Assembly: GCA_947579665.1 (NCBI GenBank)
Contig: OX388349.1
Span: 24,646,459 to 24,710,458, forward strand
DNA: 64,000 nucleotides
Direction: 5' to 3'
Source: Sympetrum striolatum
Lineage: Eukaryota > Arthropoda > Insecta > Odonata > Libellulidae
Part shown: positions 47,600 to 58,839 of the stretch, piece after piece
Numbering within the stretch: position 1 is the stretch's first letter
Layout of the letters: every line of letters starts with the position of its first letter
Made by a program: the position numbers and the translations under genes
Notes under the pieces: model-generated
Told to the model about the DNA's origin: nothing
Seen by the model: only the letters and a program-made list of their open reading frames with translations
Database searches by the model: none

Positions 47600-48061
47600 T
47601 CAAACACATTAAAGTGTTTATTGCGAATATTTTCAAAATACATGTCAGTTATAAAATCAATATAAATATAATTATAAAATTCTCAGCAAACAAGCCTTGT
47701 GGCGTTAAAAAAGTTTCAATAAATATATAAATAAATACGGACAGTGGATTAAAAAAAAACGTTCTCATAAAATTTCTAAAAATGTTCAAGTCTATTTAGG
47801 GGGGCTCAAGCACTGAACCCCTTCACTTGCACTAAACATCCACTAGAACTCCGTTCATAAAAGATTGTAGTTGGTGGGGCCTTATACACTTGGCCCACCG
47901 ACATCACAAGGTTAAAAGAATAAACGCTCATAAAAGAAAGTTTTATTACAAAACATTAAAATGGATAAAAATCTTTGCCTCTCGGCCACAAAAAAAAGGA
48001 TGAAAAGGTGAAAAGAAGAAGAAAGAATAAAGAAAGGGGATAGAAGGGGGAGACACTGTTG
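47600..48061 (-). mobile_element. 3'UTR of a second R2-like subfamily
   Basis: It follows the stop codon of the C-terminal fragment at 48062. Its hairpins differ: GTGGGGCC...GGCCCAC (47874-47900) and GGGG...CCCC (47800-47821). No GCCTGAAGGGC motif was found, so it is probably another subfamily. Confidence 0.5.
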
Positions 48062-48400
48062 CTACTGATCAGTCCCATCTTCGTACTGCCGGTGCCCCGT
48101 GACGTGCTCCACGTAGATGTCGCATGACCATTGGATGGCATGTGAGACTATCAGTCTCCTCATGGTGGCGGAATATCGCCGGGAAATGCCCAGACCCCTG
48201 AGAACGGTGTCGTTCTTCGGGTCCCAGAAGCCCAGGCTCCCGTCAACAATAGCTTCCACCGAGGAGTGGAGACCCTGATCTCTGAAGTACTGGCTCAGCA
48301 CGGCGTACTTCTCCTCCTTCCTTTGCCGCGCTTCCCCAAGAGCCTCCCTGGTGTTCTCGAAGGAGTTGGTCACGTCAACGATCTTCGGGGAAGATCGCGG
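48062..48400 (-). pseudogene. R2-like LINE C-terminal (endonuclease) fragment
   Basis: Frame 48373-48062 covers the end of the restriction-like endonuclease domain (VDVTNSFENTREAL) and the conserved tail VEAIVDGSLGFWDP, LRGLGISRRYS and VTGHRQY, ending in a natural stop. It is cut at about 48400 by the oppositely oriented RNase H fragment. Confidence 0.8.
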
Positions 48401-48880
48401 ATCTTTGCGGATGACTGTAAAGTCTTAGACGTCCCATGGGGCCAAATTTAAACCAATGAGCAGCATATTTGTAGCAGAGCTCATGGCCATTAAGCTAGCT
48501 GTGGAATCTTCCCTGGACGCAGAAGTGCCCATCCTAATCTGCTCGGATTCAATAAGTGCCCTGAGAGCCATTACAAAATATGAACCTTCACACCCACTTG
48601 TCCTGGAAGTCCAAATCCTACTGAGTACACTACGGAACAGGGGGATACAAATATAATTTCTTTGGATCCCTGGCCATGTTAATATCCTCGGAAATGAGGC
48701 AGCTGATAGGGTAGCAAAAGAAACAGCCAAGAAGCCAGATATAGATTAGGAAGAAGTTATCACGGATGATCTCAAATCCTATTTAAAAAGCATTGCTTTG
48801 AGAGGGTGGGAACAATGTTGGTCCTCTATTGTTGGAAACAAGCTGCGTGCCATCAAAGAGGATACCAAACCCTCATTTTT
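48400..48880 (+). pseudogene. RNase H domain of another non-LTR retrotransposon
   Basis: Plus-strand frames carry the order of RNase HI motifs: a degraded (DG)SK start near 48413, FVAELMAIKLAVE (Glu), LICSDSISALRAI (Asp) and WIPGHVNILGNEADRVAKE (His, Asp). A TAA codon at 48654-48656 and further stops break it. RNase H domains of this type occur in Jockey/I/R1-group LINEs. It is the opposite orientation to its R2-like neighbours. Confidence 0.8.
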
Positions 48881-49182
48881 GAAAAAAGTTCAATTTCTTC
48901 AATTAATCATCTCCTTCTTCATGTCGTACTGAATGTTTTTCATCGTTTTATACCATTCATCGAAATATTTTTTACTATGGTGGTCATGAATTTATAACCA
49001 AAATATTTCTTGGCCGGTACTGCACCAGTATATTTTGGTTCAGACGGTTAAAGTAATAGGGGAAATACCCTTTCTAAATGTCCATGTCTAAATTAAAGGT
49101 TTTGGGCATTTTAGAGAGTGGCATAGGGAGAAAGGTCAGCATGTCTATAAAAGTGAGCCCATCCAGTCTCATTGATATAATT

Positions 49183-49560
49183 TCAGTACCTCGCATAATT
49201 AGTTTTGGCATATTTTGTACTTTTGACACTGTGTCTTAAGATGATTTGACCATCATACCCTTGCAGATTATGTGCAATGCAGATTATTTCTTTAAATTGA
49301 GATCTTGGAAGGGTTACATATTCAAAAAACTTCAACCGGATTGGTTCCTGAAAAGAAATGCACGAGAATGTGTTCAAACACATCGCTTCTACCTTCGAAT
49401 GCAGTATCTTGGCATTATTCCAAATCAAAAAAATACATATAATGTATCATTTTTATTTGCACTTTTCACAGGAACGGGCTGCATATAACAAAGATGATTT
49501 CCCAAATGTTAAACATCACATCGGTCACAATATTGTTCACCGTATTTATGTGGTCTATTG
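49183..49560 (-). pseudogene. Polinton/Maverick-type protein-primed DNA polymerase B fragment
   Basis: Frame 49428-49183 contains IAHNLQGYDGQIIL, an Exo II motif (HNxxxYDxxxIL) of protein-primed family B polymerases. In another frame near 49470-49440 an FFDLE sequence fits Exo I. About 100-120 codons in at least two frames remain; the polymerase palm is absent. No other Polinton gene (integrase, capsid) was seen nearby. Confidence 0.62.
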
Positions 49561-49777
49561 TCCTGCCATGAGGTTTTATGAACTTAAAAACATACGGCAC
49601 ACTTATTCAATTTATCACTCATTGATAAATTTCCACGTATTATAAGGTGGTTTTCCAGGCAATCAACACCTAAAAAGCTTCTCCCACATCTACTACATTC
49701 CATTACTTGTGATGACACAGATTTTATCGGCCACACATCGACTGCACGTATCATTACAATAGTGAGTACCTCGGGTA

Positions 49778-49965
49778 TTAAGTCTTTTTACACTTAACAC
49801 AGTAATACCCAGAAGTGAGAGCCCCGGTCAAGTGGGTATATATATCCAGAATTTTCTGAATTTCGTTGTGCCTCATGGTCCAGGTGTTGGAGTGAGTGGT
49901 GCAGTGATTTACCGCATGCGGCAACGTCTCCTCCATTCTTCCGCACCTCCTGCACTGGGTGTTTA
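49778..49965 (-). pseudogene. R2-like LINE fragment (CCHC knuckle region)
   Basis: Reads QCRRCGRMEETLPHAVNHCT, the conserved CxxC...HxxxxC knuckle between RT and endonuclease of the R2-like family, then degenerates. Confidence 0.72.
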
Positions 49966-50315
49966 AGTGAAGTGAAAACTTGATTAAAGTGACAATGACT
50001 TTACAAACAATTGGTGAAGTGAAGCCCTTCAGGCAATACAAAGAAATAAATGCACTTAGCATTTAAAAGGGGCTACGGCTCTCGAAAAATGTATTATTTT
50101 CTCAAACTATGCAAATATGAGCCCTTCAGGACTGCCGCACTCTGTGCTGCATTGAGGCTAAGCCTCCAAATACTTATGATCTGGAAGTAATGTAAAATAA
50201 CTGTACCATGAAAATTTATTCAATAAACAAAATTTAAATGTTCTTATCAGAAAGATCTTCACGAATTGTTTGTAAAGTTATTGTCACTTTAATCAAGTTT
50301 TCACTTCACTTCACT
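49966..50315. repeat. Inverted repeat enclosing a flipped R2-like 3' tail
   Basis: Arms 49966-50023 and 50257-50315 are inverted copies (AGTGAAGTGAAAACTTGATT and its complement). Between them GCCCTTCAGGC at 50024 and GCCCTTCAGGA at 50121 are the 3'UTR hairpin motif in the opposite orientation to all other copies. Confidence 0.78.
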
Positions 50316-50597
50316 CAATTGTTCATCATTTAGTAAAAACAGTAACATAAGTTTCGCCTGAGGGGCTATTCAGTATGTGATATTGACTTTAACAACATAT
50401 AAATTAGCTTTATTCTTAATAGAATTATGCAAAGTGCATTTCAAAGATTATGATTAAAATGCCTGAAGGGCAGAGTCACAAATCAAATAAGATTGGTCGA
50501 AGCCGTTGCAGGTTACACAAAATAATAAAAGAAAAGTTGATCGCTTCTGCGGCCTATTGCCATTTTCACAGTCTTGGTTTCTCACTAGTCACTTCAC
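50316..50597 (-). mobile_element. 3'UTR of the long R2-like copy
   Basis: It lies just downstream of the stop at 50598. GCCTGAAGGGC at 50461 and a variant at 50356 are present, with the same CAAAGTGCAT block found in the other R2-like tails. Confidence 0.75.
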
Positions 50598-53500
50598 TCA
50601 CTCCTGGTACTGTCTATGGCCGGTAATGTGTTCGGTGTAGAAGTCCCGTGACCATCTAATGGTGTCCGCAACGATGAGGGACTTCAGGGTGATGGAGTAC
50701 CGCCGCGAGACGCCCAGGGACCTGAGAACTCGGTCGTTCTCTGGGTCCCAGGACCCCAGACTTCCCACGACGATGGCCTCCACCGCTGCTGGGCACCCCT
50801 GGACTGCCAGATGTTCGGCAACTGCGGCGTATTTTTCCTCCTTCTTGCGCCACGCATCCAGGAGTGCCGCCCTCGTGTTATCGAAGGCCACAGTGACGTC
50901 CACGATGGCTGCTTTATCTTGGCCGGACCTGATGACGATGTCCGGCCGCAACGGTTGAGGGAAACCCGCCACTCTGGTTTACCCTCACCTCTTCATTCTC
51001 CCTCCCTCGTCGTCCCCGGATGGCGGTGACCAGGTGGCCAAGGATCCCGTCGTGGCGCAGCTGCCAGGTGCGGGAGTGGACCTTGCAATGGTTGAGCACG
51101 TGCGGCAAGGTCTCGTCTCGTACCCGCAGCGTCGGCATCGCTTGTCGCAGTGCTGCTCCCATCGGCGACAAGCGTTCAGTGGCAGGACGTCCAGACGCGC
51201 TCGGTGGATAAACCTCCAATCACAAAAACGCATGTAGCGTCCTCCCTCCATGAAGTGATTGGAGGCCGGGGAGCTGCTGGATGCCTCGAACACCTTACCC
51301 TGATCAGGTTTTGCTAGTAGTCGGGCAAGGTAGGCATCCCTGGTGGCGGCTTTGAGGGTCCTCTCCAGGTGACTAATGGCTCCCGGGTGGACCTTGATGG
51401 CCTTGTCGCCGCCACCGACTCCATGTCGGTGGCGGCGGCGATGGCTCTCCGCATCAGCTGTGTCGTCCTGTGAGCGGTTGGAGGCTGGGATGACGAGTGT
51501 GTCATGGGCAGGTGTGGGATGCTGGAGGCAGAGAGTGATCTCTCGCCTTGCGTCACTCCACTCCCATCGGAGGTCGCACCAGTTCTGGAGGGAATTTGCT
51601 GCCTTCCTTGTCCTGGACCATAGGGATGCTGTATCTCCGACATCGGTGCCTAGGCGCTCGTTCATTACACCTGAAAGGTACTTGAAGAGAGTGTTATTGG
51701 GTGGAGCAGGGAGTGATCGTCCCATTTTACAGTGGACGGTGTCCTGTAGGCTGTACCATGCCAGCTCTTTCACAAGCGTGTCACGGCATGTCAGCATCTG
51801 GAAGGCATATGAGGTTCCCAGAACATCCTTCAGTATGGATGATAGGAAGAGGCCTGCTCCTCCGAAGTGCGGTGGGAGGAGTATTTCCCTGCTGCTTCTG
51901 GTCGGGTCGGGAGTATTAGTGCGCCGCAGCCTGTGGCAATTAGTTCCTTTTCCAGTCTCGTGAGGGTGGCTTGCGGGAAATCTGCGATGCGGAGCAGGAT
52001 GTCCATCCGCGGGAGGAGGAATGTCCGGATGGCATCCAATTTTTGCCATGGCGTCAGTTCGCTTGCGTTAAGCCGTTGCAAGTCTCTTCGTATTCTGGCG
52101 ATGGTGTCCTCGGGTGTGGCGTTGATTTTCCAAGCTTTCATGGCACCCAAATATTTGTTTTCCTCCTTCCATGAGGGTGCGGATGGGCCGCCCTTGTATG
52201 TGAAATTCAAAATGCTTCACTCGCCTTCGGCCCTGGGTGTGGTCGAGGTGGAATGAGGCACATTTGTGGGGTTTGAAGAGTAGTCCCCTCCATGTGGCTG
52301 CCGTGCTGATGGAGTAGAGGAGCTGATTAAGCGCTCCTGCGCTCCGACCGACTAGAAGCAGGTTGTTGGCGTATGCAAGGGCGGAGATGGATGTTTTACC
52401 CATTGCATAGCCAAATGTCGTTCTTTTAGCGAGGCCTGCTCATAGCACTGGCTCTAGAGCGAGATTAAAGATGAGGGGAGAGAGCCCCACTCCCTGTCGC
52501 ACTCCGCTCAGAATCGGGACTGGTCTGGTGTTTCCTCCCTTGGCCTCTACTGCCGTTGTCGCCCTCTGGTTTATCCTCTCGAATAGTCTAATGAGACTGT
52601 TTGGCATTGCCATTTCTCCCAGGACGCGAGTGATGTGCCCGTGGGGTACTGATCCAAAGGCGTCCGCTAAATTTAACCAAGCTACTGCTATCTCCTTCCC
52701 ATTCCGCTGGGCGTCTTCGAGCATTATATCTATCACGAAATTATGCTCCAAGCACCCCTCTGTTCCCGGGATGAATCCTTTCTGGAACGGGAGAGATATC
52801 CTTCTGCCTTTCAGTGCCCAGGTGTGGATTCTGTCCTTAATGATTCCGCTGAATATTTTCCTGATTGTGGGCTGTAGGGCGATCGGCCTCCAGTGGGTCG
52901 CTCTTGTATGTAAAATTCTGATTGTTTCACTCTCTGTTGACCCTGGGTGTGGTCGAGGTGGAGTGAGGTGCATTTGTGGGGCTTGAAGAGGAGTCTGCAC
53001 CATGTGGCTGCTGTGCTGATGGAGTGGAGGAGCTGGTAAAGCGCTCCTGCGCTTCTGCCGACTAGCAGTAGGTCATTGGCATATGCAAGGGTGGAGATGG
53101 AAGTTTTTCCCATTGCATATCCGAGCGTCGTGCGTATGGCCAGGCCTGCTCGGAGCACCGGTTCGAGTGCGAGATTGAATATAAGAGGAGATTGTCTTCG
53201 ACATTGTATCCACGACGAAATAGTGCTCGAAGCACAGCTTGGTTCCAGGAATGAACCCTTTTGGAATGGGAGAGATATTCTTCTGCCCTTTAGCACCCAG
53301 GTGTGGATCCTATCTGCTAGTATGCCGCTGAAGATCTTTCTGATCGTGGGTTGCAATGCGATCGGTCTCCTGTTTCCTATCTCTTCTTGGTTTCCCCCCT
53401 TTATGAAGCGGGATCAAGCTGCTGCGTTTCCAGGTAGGCGGGATGGTTTCTTCATTTAAGCAGCTGCTGAAGTGTGCCGCGAGGGTGCTGCCACTATGAT

Positions 53501-53870
53501 CGAATTTCGTCCAGGCGCGGTAGGGGATTCCGTCAGGTCCGGGGGTGCTGTTCGCGGCTCTTCTTATTCTGCGCTGTACTTCTGTAGAGGATATGGCTTC
53601 TACTAATTTTCCTTCCTCGCCGTCGGGACGAAAGTCCCTCTTCTAAGGTGGGCTGCGGCTCGCCAGGTTTCAGGGGAGACGACCCGATTCGAGATGGTGA
53701 TGGTGGCGGCGAGCAGGTCCAATGCACATGCATCTACGTCTATCACCTCCGTGCTGTTGGATGCTGCTGCTGCTTCTCGCCGCATGGCAACTGATTCGCC
53801 TATCTGGCCTCTCAGCTTATGGTTTAGACTTTCCCCGACCTTCATCGTTTGGTTGCTGTATCCCACATTT
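50598..53870 (-). pseudogene. Longest R2-like LINE copy: linker, RT (partly duplicated), knuckle and restriction-like endonuclease
   Basis: Right to left: a linker with EVIDVDACALDLLAA (53770-53720); PDGIPYRAWTKF near 53530; a short-circuited RT (53459-52900); a second, fuller RT start (52893-52440: IRKIFSGIIKDRIHTWALKG, LPFQKGFIPGTEGCLEHNF, VAWLNLADAFGSVPHGH, GVRQGVGLSPLIFNLALEPV); the catalytic region (52403-52068: LAYANNLLLVG); thumb (52210-51830: TPEDTIARIRRDLQRLNASE); long connector (52049-50985); CCHC knuckle; then endonuclease (50972-50598: RPDIVI and IVDVTVAF supply the Pro-Asp and Asp of the restriction-like site) and tail GHRQYQE-stop. R2-clade elements use such an enzyme to nick a target site. 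Several frameshifts and a mutated RT site make it inactive. Confidence 0.85.
52811..53459 (-). repeat. Partial duplicate of the R2-like RT coding region
   Basis: Encodes IRKIFSGILADRIHTWVLKG, then skips about 300 nt to SPLIFNLALEPVLRAGL, the catalytic LAYANDLLLVG, and ALYQLLHSISTAATW. The same segments are repeated in full at 52893-52200. The junction is near 52895-52905. Confidence 0.8.
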
Positions 53871-54239
53871 TGGCGGGAAATGGGGGACGCGGGGTCAGGT
53901 GTGGCGATTGAAGTTTTTTGAGTGCGCGTATGACAGATAACGGTCTTTTCGCAGTGTGCTCTCGCTCTCCCAATGGGAGATCCTCCTAGTCGAGCGCAGC
54001 ACCCTATGCCAAGGGAGGAGCGGAAGCTCGGCTCTTAGTGAGCGCGGTTGGGCTCCTCGGCCGCTTCAGCGCATTTCACTGGATGCCTAGATGTGGCAGT
54101 GCCAGTTCAAGGGGAGCGGGGTGTGGAAGTGTAGAGAGACGCTCCACAAAGCACTTACATCGCACCTTGGGGCCTGAGGGGCTTGCCAACCACTGGGGCC
54201 TGATGGGAACCCAGTCAATATGCAAAAACCCGCAATTGA

Positions 54240-54400
54240 ATTCCCCACCTTAAGGAGGATTTTCAAATACACCGACGGTTTTTGTGCCAAGTGACCAATT
54301 TGAATTTGGCAGAGGGGGCAGAGGTTCAGGCAAGCATGGTGAATAAATCGCCATTCGCAGAAGCGAGTGTGGCTTCCGTCCCTCAGGAAGTGGGATCCTT
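54240..54400 (-). pseudogene. R2-like LINE fragment (pre-knuckle block)
   Basis: Reads DGSHTRFCEWRFIHHACL, matching the GGRYxRFCDWRFxxRARL block of the neighbouring copies (51235 and 46860). It is truncated on both sides, on the lower side by unknown sequence and on the upper side by the BEL LTR. Confidence 0.68.
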
Positions 54401-54409
54401 CTGGGTGAC

Positions 54410-54680
54410 AGTAGAGAAAATTCATTTCCACCCAGTATTTCACTATTCACACTCCTCTGGATCTCATACACCTGCAATCAAGGCAAATGGTCTAAGAGAA
54501 AAACATGGAAAATGAAATACTCTGAAGATATGAATAAAAACTGATAGCAACATATCTTGTACTCACTTCACAGGTTCCTAAGCTACAGCTTAGCGTTGAG
54601 TTTCTTTTTCTTAGATTCAGAGGAGTATCTGTTTGACGGCGACAATATACTGGCCCCCTTGGAACATCTGCTTTCAAAAA
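54410..54680 (-). repeat. BEL/Pao LTR (3' LTR of the element at 54.4-58.6 kb)
   Basis: Blocks shared with 58320-58560 and 59333-59580 include AATACTCTGAAGATATGAAT followed by AAAACT, GTACTCACTT, and CACC/ATCTCAT...CACCTGCAATC. It lies directly past the end of Pol. Confidence 0.7.
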
Positions 54681-54689
54681 ATTATGCTA

Positions 54690-57600
54690 CTTCTAGTAAT
54701 GGACAGATTTTTGTTATTTGTCTTTTGATATCACCAGTAAAGGTTTTTAATAAGCAACTCGTACTTTTCCATCACTCCCTGTGTACACTTCACTTATAAG
54801 CTTTAGTTGCCATTTCAAGGGGGGAAGATGATCATCCTTCACTAGTGGAGTGTAATAAAGTGGATAATTCTTCGTAAGTCACAATGTTATCACCTAGCAC
54901 CCTTTTTAAGTGGTCTTTCATGGATTTCACTGCAGCCTCCCAAATCCCCCCAAAATATGGAGCATAAGGAGGTATGAAACTCCAAGAACAATTCGTTTCT
55001 GCAAAAAATTCATTTAACTTTCTAGACCATTCATTGGATTGAAAGAATTCATGAAATTCTTTAAGTTGACGTGCTGCGACCTTGAAATTTGTTGTATAGT
55101 CAGATAATATTTGCTAGTGTATACCTCTTTGTGCTTTAAATCTTCGCAAAGCTATGAGAAAAAATTCAGTGTTTAAATTTGTGACTGCTTCCAAACGTAC
55201 AGCCTCTGTAGACCAAAAATACAAATTCTGCAATATATCCTTTCATTGTAGTTCTGCTGAGAGGACCTCCAGATCTCAATAGCACTGGGCCAGCATAATC
55301 ACTCCCTATGTTCCAATAAGATCTAGTAGGTAGTACTCTTGTAGTCGGTCTGCCTTGATGCATGCACCTTGAAACGATAGCACCTTAAACATTCATGAAC
55401 AACTCCGCGGGCTATGTTTTGAATGGATGGAATCCAAAAGCTTTTACAAATAGAAGCCATCAATAGCTGCGGTTCAGCATGTAGCAGTCTTGGGTGCTCA
55501 GTTTGTAACAGCAATCTGGTGAAATAATTGGCTGGTACAATTAATTTATGGATTGCATCATACTGTTAAAAGTAGTACTGTAATCTTCCACCTACTCTTA
55601 ATAATCCTTGATGATCCAAAAGAGAGTGAGACTTTTTAATTTGCTCTTATTGATGACCATTTTCTCAAAGGAAAACCAGCTGTCTTTTTAATATTTATGA
55701 CAGTTCCTTATAAATTTGAAATGTTTCTTCAACTGTAGAAGCACCAGTGAGTAATTCATCCATGTAGAAGTCTTCATCAATAATCCTAGCTGTGTGAGGA
55801 GATATTTCTTCATTTTCTTTATCCAGTTGTACCAAACAACTCGCGGCCAAGAATGGAGCAGAAGCAGTACCATAGGTAACTGTTGTCAGTTGATATTCTT
55901 CTATTTCCTCAACTGGAGATTTCCGCCACAATCTTCTCTGCAACTTCCTGTCTTCAGGATGAACCACTACCTGACGATACATCTTTTCAATATCTGCAAC
56001 CATGCAACCTGGCATGTACGAAATCTCAATACAGTACAATATAAATCCTGCTGAATCGTAGGTCCCATCATTCAAATATCATTTAATGACAGACCTGAAG
56101 ATGTTTTTGCAATAGCATCAAATACTACACGCACTAGTACTTGTACTGGAAGTCTTGAAAACTGGATGATGTGGTAGGTAAAAACATAAGTCATCCAACA
56201 AACCCTCACACTGTTCCATGTGTCCAAGTTCTGCATGCTCATTAAAAAATTCCTGATAATTCCTGATTTAGAAGCTTAGGATCCTTGCTGAGGCGTTTCT
56301 CAATAAGAATCAATCTTCGGTGTGCAGTGTCTGGATTTTCCAAGTTCATTGGGGTTCAGCTTGGTAGAAAGTCTAACTATAAATCTGCCATCGGCCTGGT
56401 GAATGGTATTAATTTTGAAATGTCTTTCAGATTGTTTTTCTTCTGAAGAAAAAAATAGGTTCTTTTATAGATTCAACACTCCAAAACGTTTGCAGTAACT
56501 CTTCTAACGATGGCTTTGATTGAAGACAATGGGCTAAAAGTTGTGATGATGGAGTTGTGATGGTGTTGTAGGTGTGATTTCAGCAACCGCCCAACCAAAC
56601 AGTGTTTCCTGAAGAATTGGAAATTTATATGATTTCTTTAATTTATTTGGCATAAGTATCTCATAAAACACTTGAGCACCTAACAGTAAGTCAATGTGAT
56701 TAGGGTGATTAAAATGTTCATCTGCCAGTTTTAAATCCTGTGGAATATCCCAGTTAGCAATATCCACAGTAGTTTTCAGTAATAAAATTAACTTGAGATG
56801 CTGAATCCAGCAAAGCTCTACATTGCACATATTGTCCTTGTCTATTTCTAAGTACAGTAATAGCTGTAGCTAATATTATTTGTTAGCAACATTTAGTTTT
56901 CAAAGCACGATAACCGCTACTCGATGTTATCAATGAGATTACCATTGCTGAACATTTAGTAGTTGCATGTTCTGAAGCGTAGTTACTGCCATCCTCACCC
57001 CTATTTGACTGTGAAATTGGATTATCAAAATGTAATAATGTATTATGTTTCTTATTACACTTCCTACATTTTCATTATGAGCAGTGATGATTAGGTGAAT
57101 ATTGGTTCAAACAATTACAGCATAATTTACATTGTTCAACTAGTATTCTACGTTTATGAACTTCCAACTGTAAAAATTCAGGAAATTTGTACAAATGATG
57201 TGCACTCTTACAAGTAACACACTACATGTTAGCAGCTGCATATGAATGTTGCAGTTTTTAGTGTAATTTAGAACTTGCATTAGCACTATAGGTTGACTTA
57301 CCTGCAGCAGTACTGATACTTTCCCAAGCCTTGCATTTCCTTTCTAAAAACTCTAATACCATTATCTTGGTGGGCATCTCAGCTGATTCTGACTGCAACT
57401 TCCACTCCTGTAGATTAAAGATCAATGTGATCCACAATTATTTCGTTAAGTAACACTTCAAACAAGGGAACTTCAATTTTCAAGGTATTAATTGCATTAA
57501 CATTAGACTGGACATGATTTGTAAAATTCCTTAATGCCTTAGCATTATTTTTGTTAACAGTTAGGATGTGAAGCAGTTGTTTTATATGTGTAGAAACTAT

Positions 57601-57900
57601 CAACTTCTTATTATGATATCTATTTCTTATTAAAGTCCATGGTACTTCGAAATTATCCTTAGTCTCTTGAATTTTGAATAAGCTCGTGAGGTGCTCCTTC
57701 CAGAGATGACAATAAATAATGACACTTTTGCACAGCAGACAATTGAGAGTTATCATAAATTAAAGCTTCAAATGTATCTTTCAAATGCAACCACTCATTA
57801 AACTTCCCTTTAAATTAAGGTTACTCAATCGTTGGAAGTGTAATATGAGCACTAGGAGTGTTATCATTAACCGAATGGATTGAAGCTGAATGGCTTGAAT
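54690..57900 (-). pseudogene. BEL/Pao gag-pol remnant
   Basis: Right to left: gag helical domain (57756-57415: NRYHNKKLIVSTHIKQLL), zinc knuckles (57160-57015: CCNCLNQYSPNHHC, CRKCNKKHNTLLH), protease/linker (56830-56534: LLLGAQVFYEIL, LQETLFGWAVA), RT (56075-55695: MVADIEKMYRQVVVHPEDR, TVTYGTASAPFLA, FYMDELLTGAS), integrase zinc region and core (55514-55166: HPRLLHAEPQLLMAS, SDYAGPVLLRSGGP) and DUF5641 (54870-54690: LPPLKW, TGSDGKVRV, TGDIKRQITKICPL). Several stops and frameshifts break it. The RT active site reads YMDE where this family has Y-x-D-D, so it would be dead even if the frame were whole. Flanked by matching LTRs, it was one complete insertion. Confidence 0.88.
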
Positions 57901-58319
57901 TTACTTCACTTCTAGGATCAAGAAATTTAAGGTACAGTGCTTGAACCGAATAAAACTGTTCTTCAAACGTTTCCTGGTCCAATGAATGAACGTCATCACT
58001 ATCCTCCAGTTCTAATTGTTCTTGAATAGTGATGTGATTCTGATAGATTTTTCTGGCAATTTATCTTGTCTTACTCGTAACTCAAATATACTTTGAGAAG
58101 ATTCATCCAATGACCCGTTGAGCTTAATTAGAGAAGTCCAAGGTGAAGATTCGGCAATGGAAGTAGAATGATCAAAAATGATTACAGGAAGTCTATGATG
58201 ATAATCCAGTGTAGAAGTAGAACAATCAAAATGATGGTAAGATGTCTACGTGGAAAATCCGGGAGTAGGAGGACCAAAAATGTTTCTGCATGGTTGGGAA
58301 TCATGGAGATTTCTTTTTC

Positions 58320-58560
58320 AAGTATCTAATAAATCTATCTTCCTTCTCTGGTTCCCATTCATCTGAAATGGTGTAACTGGTCTCACAGATATATGAAAAA
58401 TCAAATACTCTGAAGATATGAATAAAAACTAGTAATAACAGATCATGTACTCACTTTGCATTTTCCTATGCAACATTATTTTCTCTTCCTTCTGTTAGTG
58501 GATCAACATCTCTCATTTCCTACTTGTACCGTACATTGCTGGGCGGAGATAACGAGATTA
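58320..58560 (-). repeat. BEL/Pao LTR (5' LTR)
   Basis: Shares CTTCTCTGGTTCCCATTCAT and AATACTCTGAAGATATGAAT blocks with 54410-54680 in the same orientation. The borders are approximate. Confidence 0.68.
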
Positions 58561-58839
58561 ACCTTAAACGGAAGTTCCATGAGGCTAAGCACATACTTTG
58601 GTTTTCACATATAGGTTTGTGATAAAAAACGGTTGTGATGTTTGGAGCAGAGAGAACGTGGTTGGCATCATCGGCATAAACAACCAAACATCAGGAAGAG
58701 GAAGCCAAAGGGAAGGAGGTGGTAGAAAGAGGAGAAGGTTGTCTCCCTAACGGTGTTCATGAGAAGTCCCAAGTGCATCTGTCTTCATAGTTTTCGGGTA
58801 CTTCCTTGAATTATGTCTCTCCAGCAGCTATTGGTTTTT

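Noticed and set aside
51376..51963. 195-codon plus-strand ORF
   Set aside because: It lies antisense to well-supported R2-like coding sequence and has no motif.
41755..54400. Ribosomal DNA, the usual home of R2 elements
   Set aside because: No stretch resembling conserved 28S or 18S sequence was seen around any copy.
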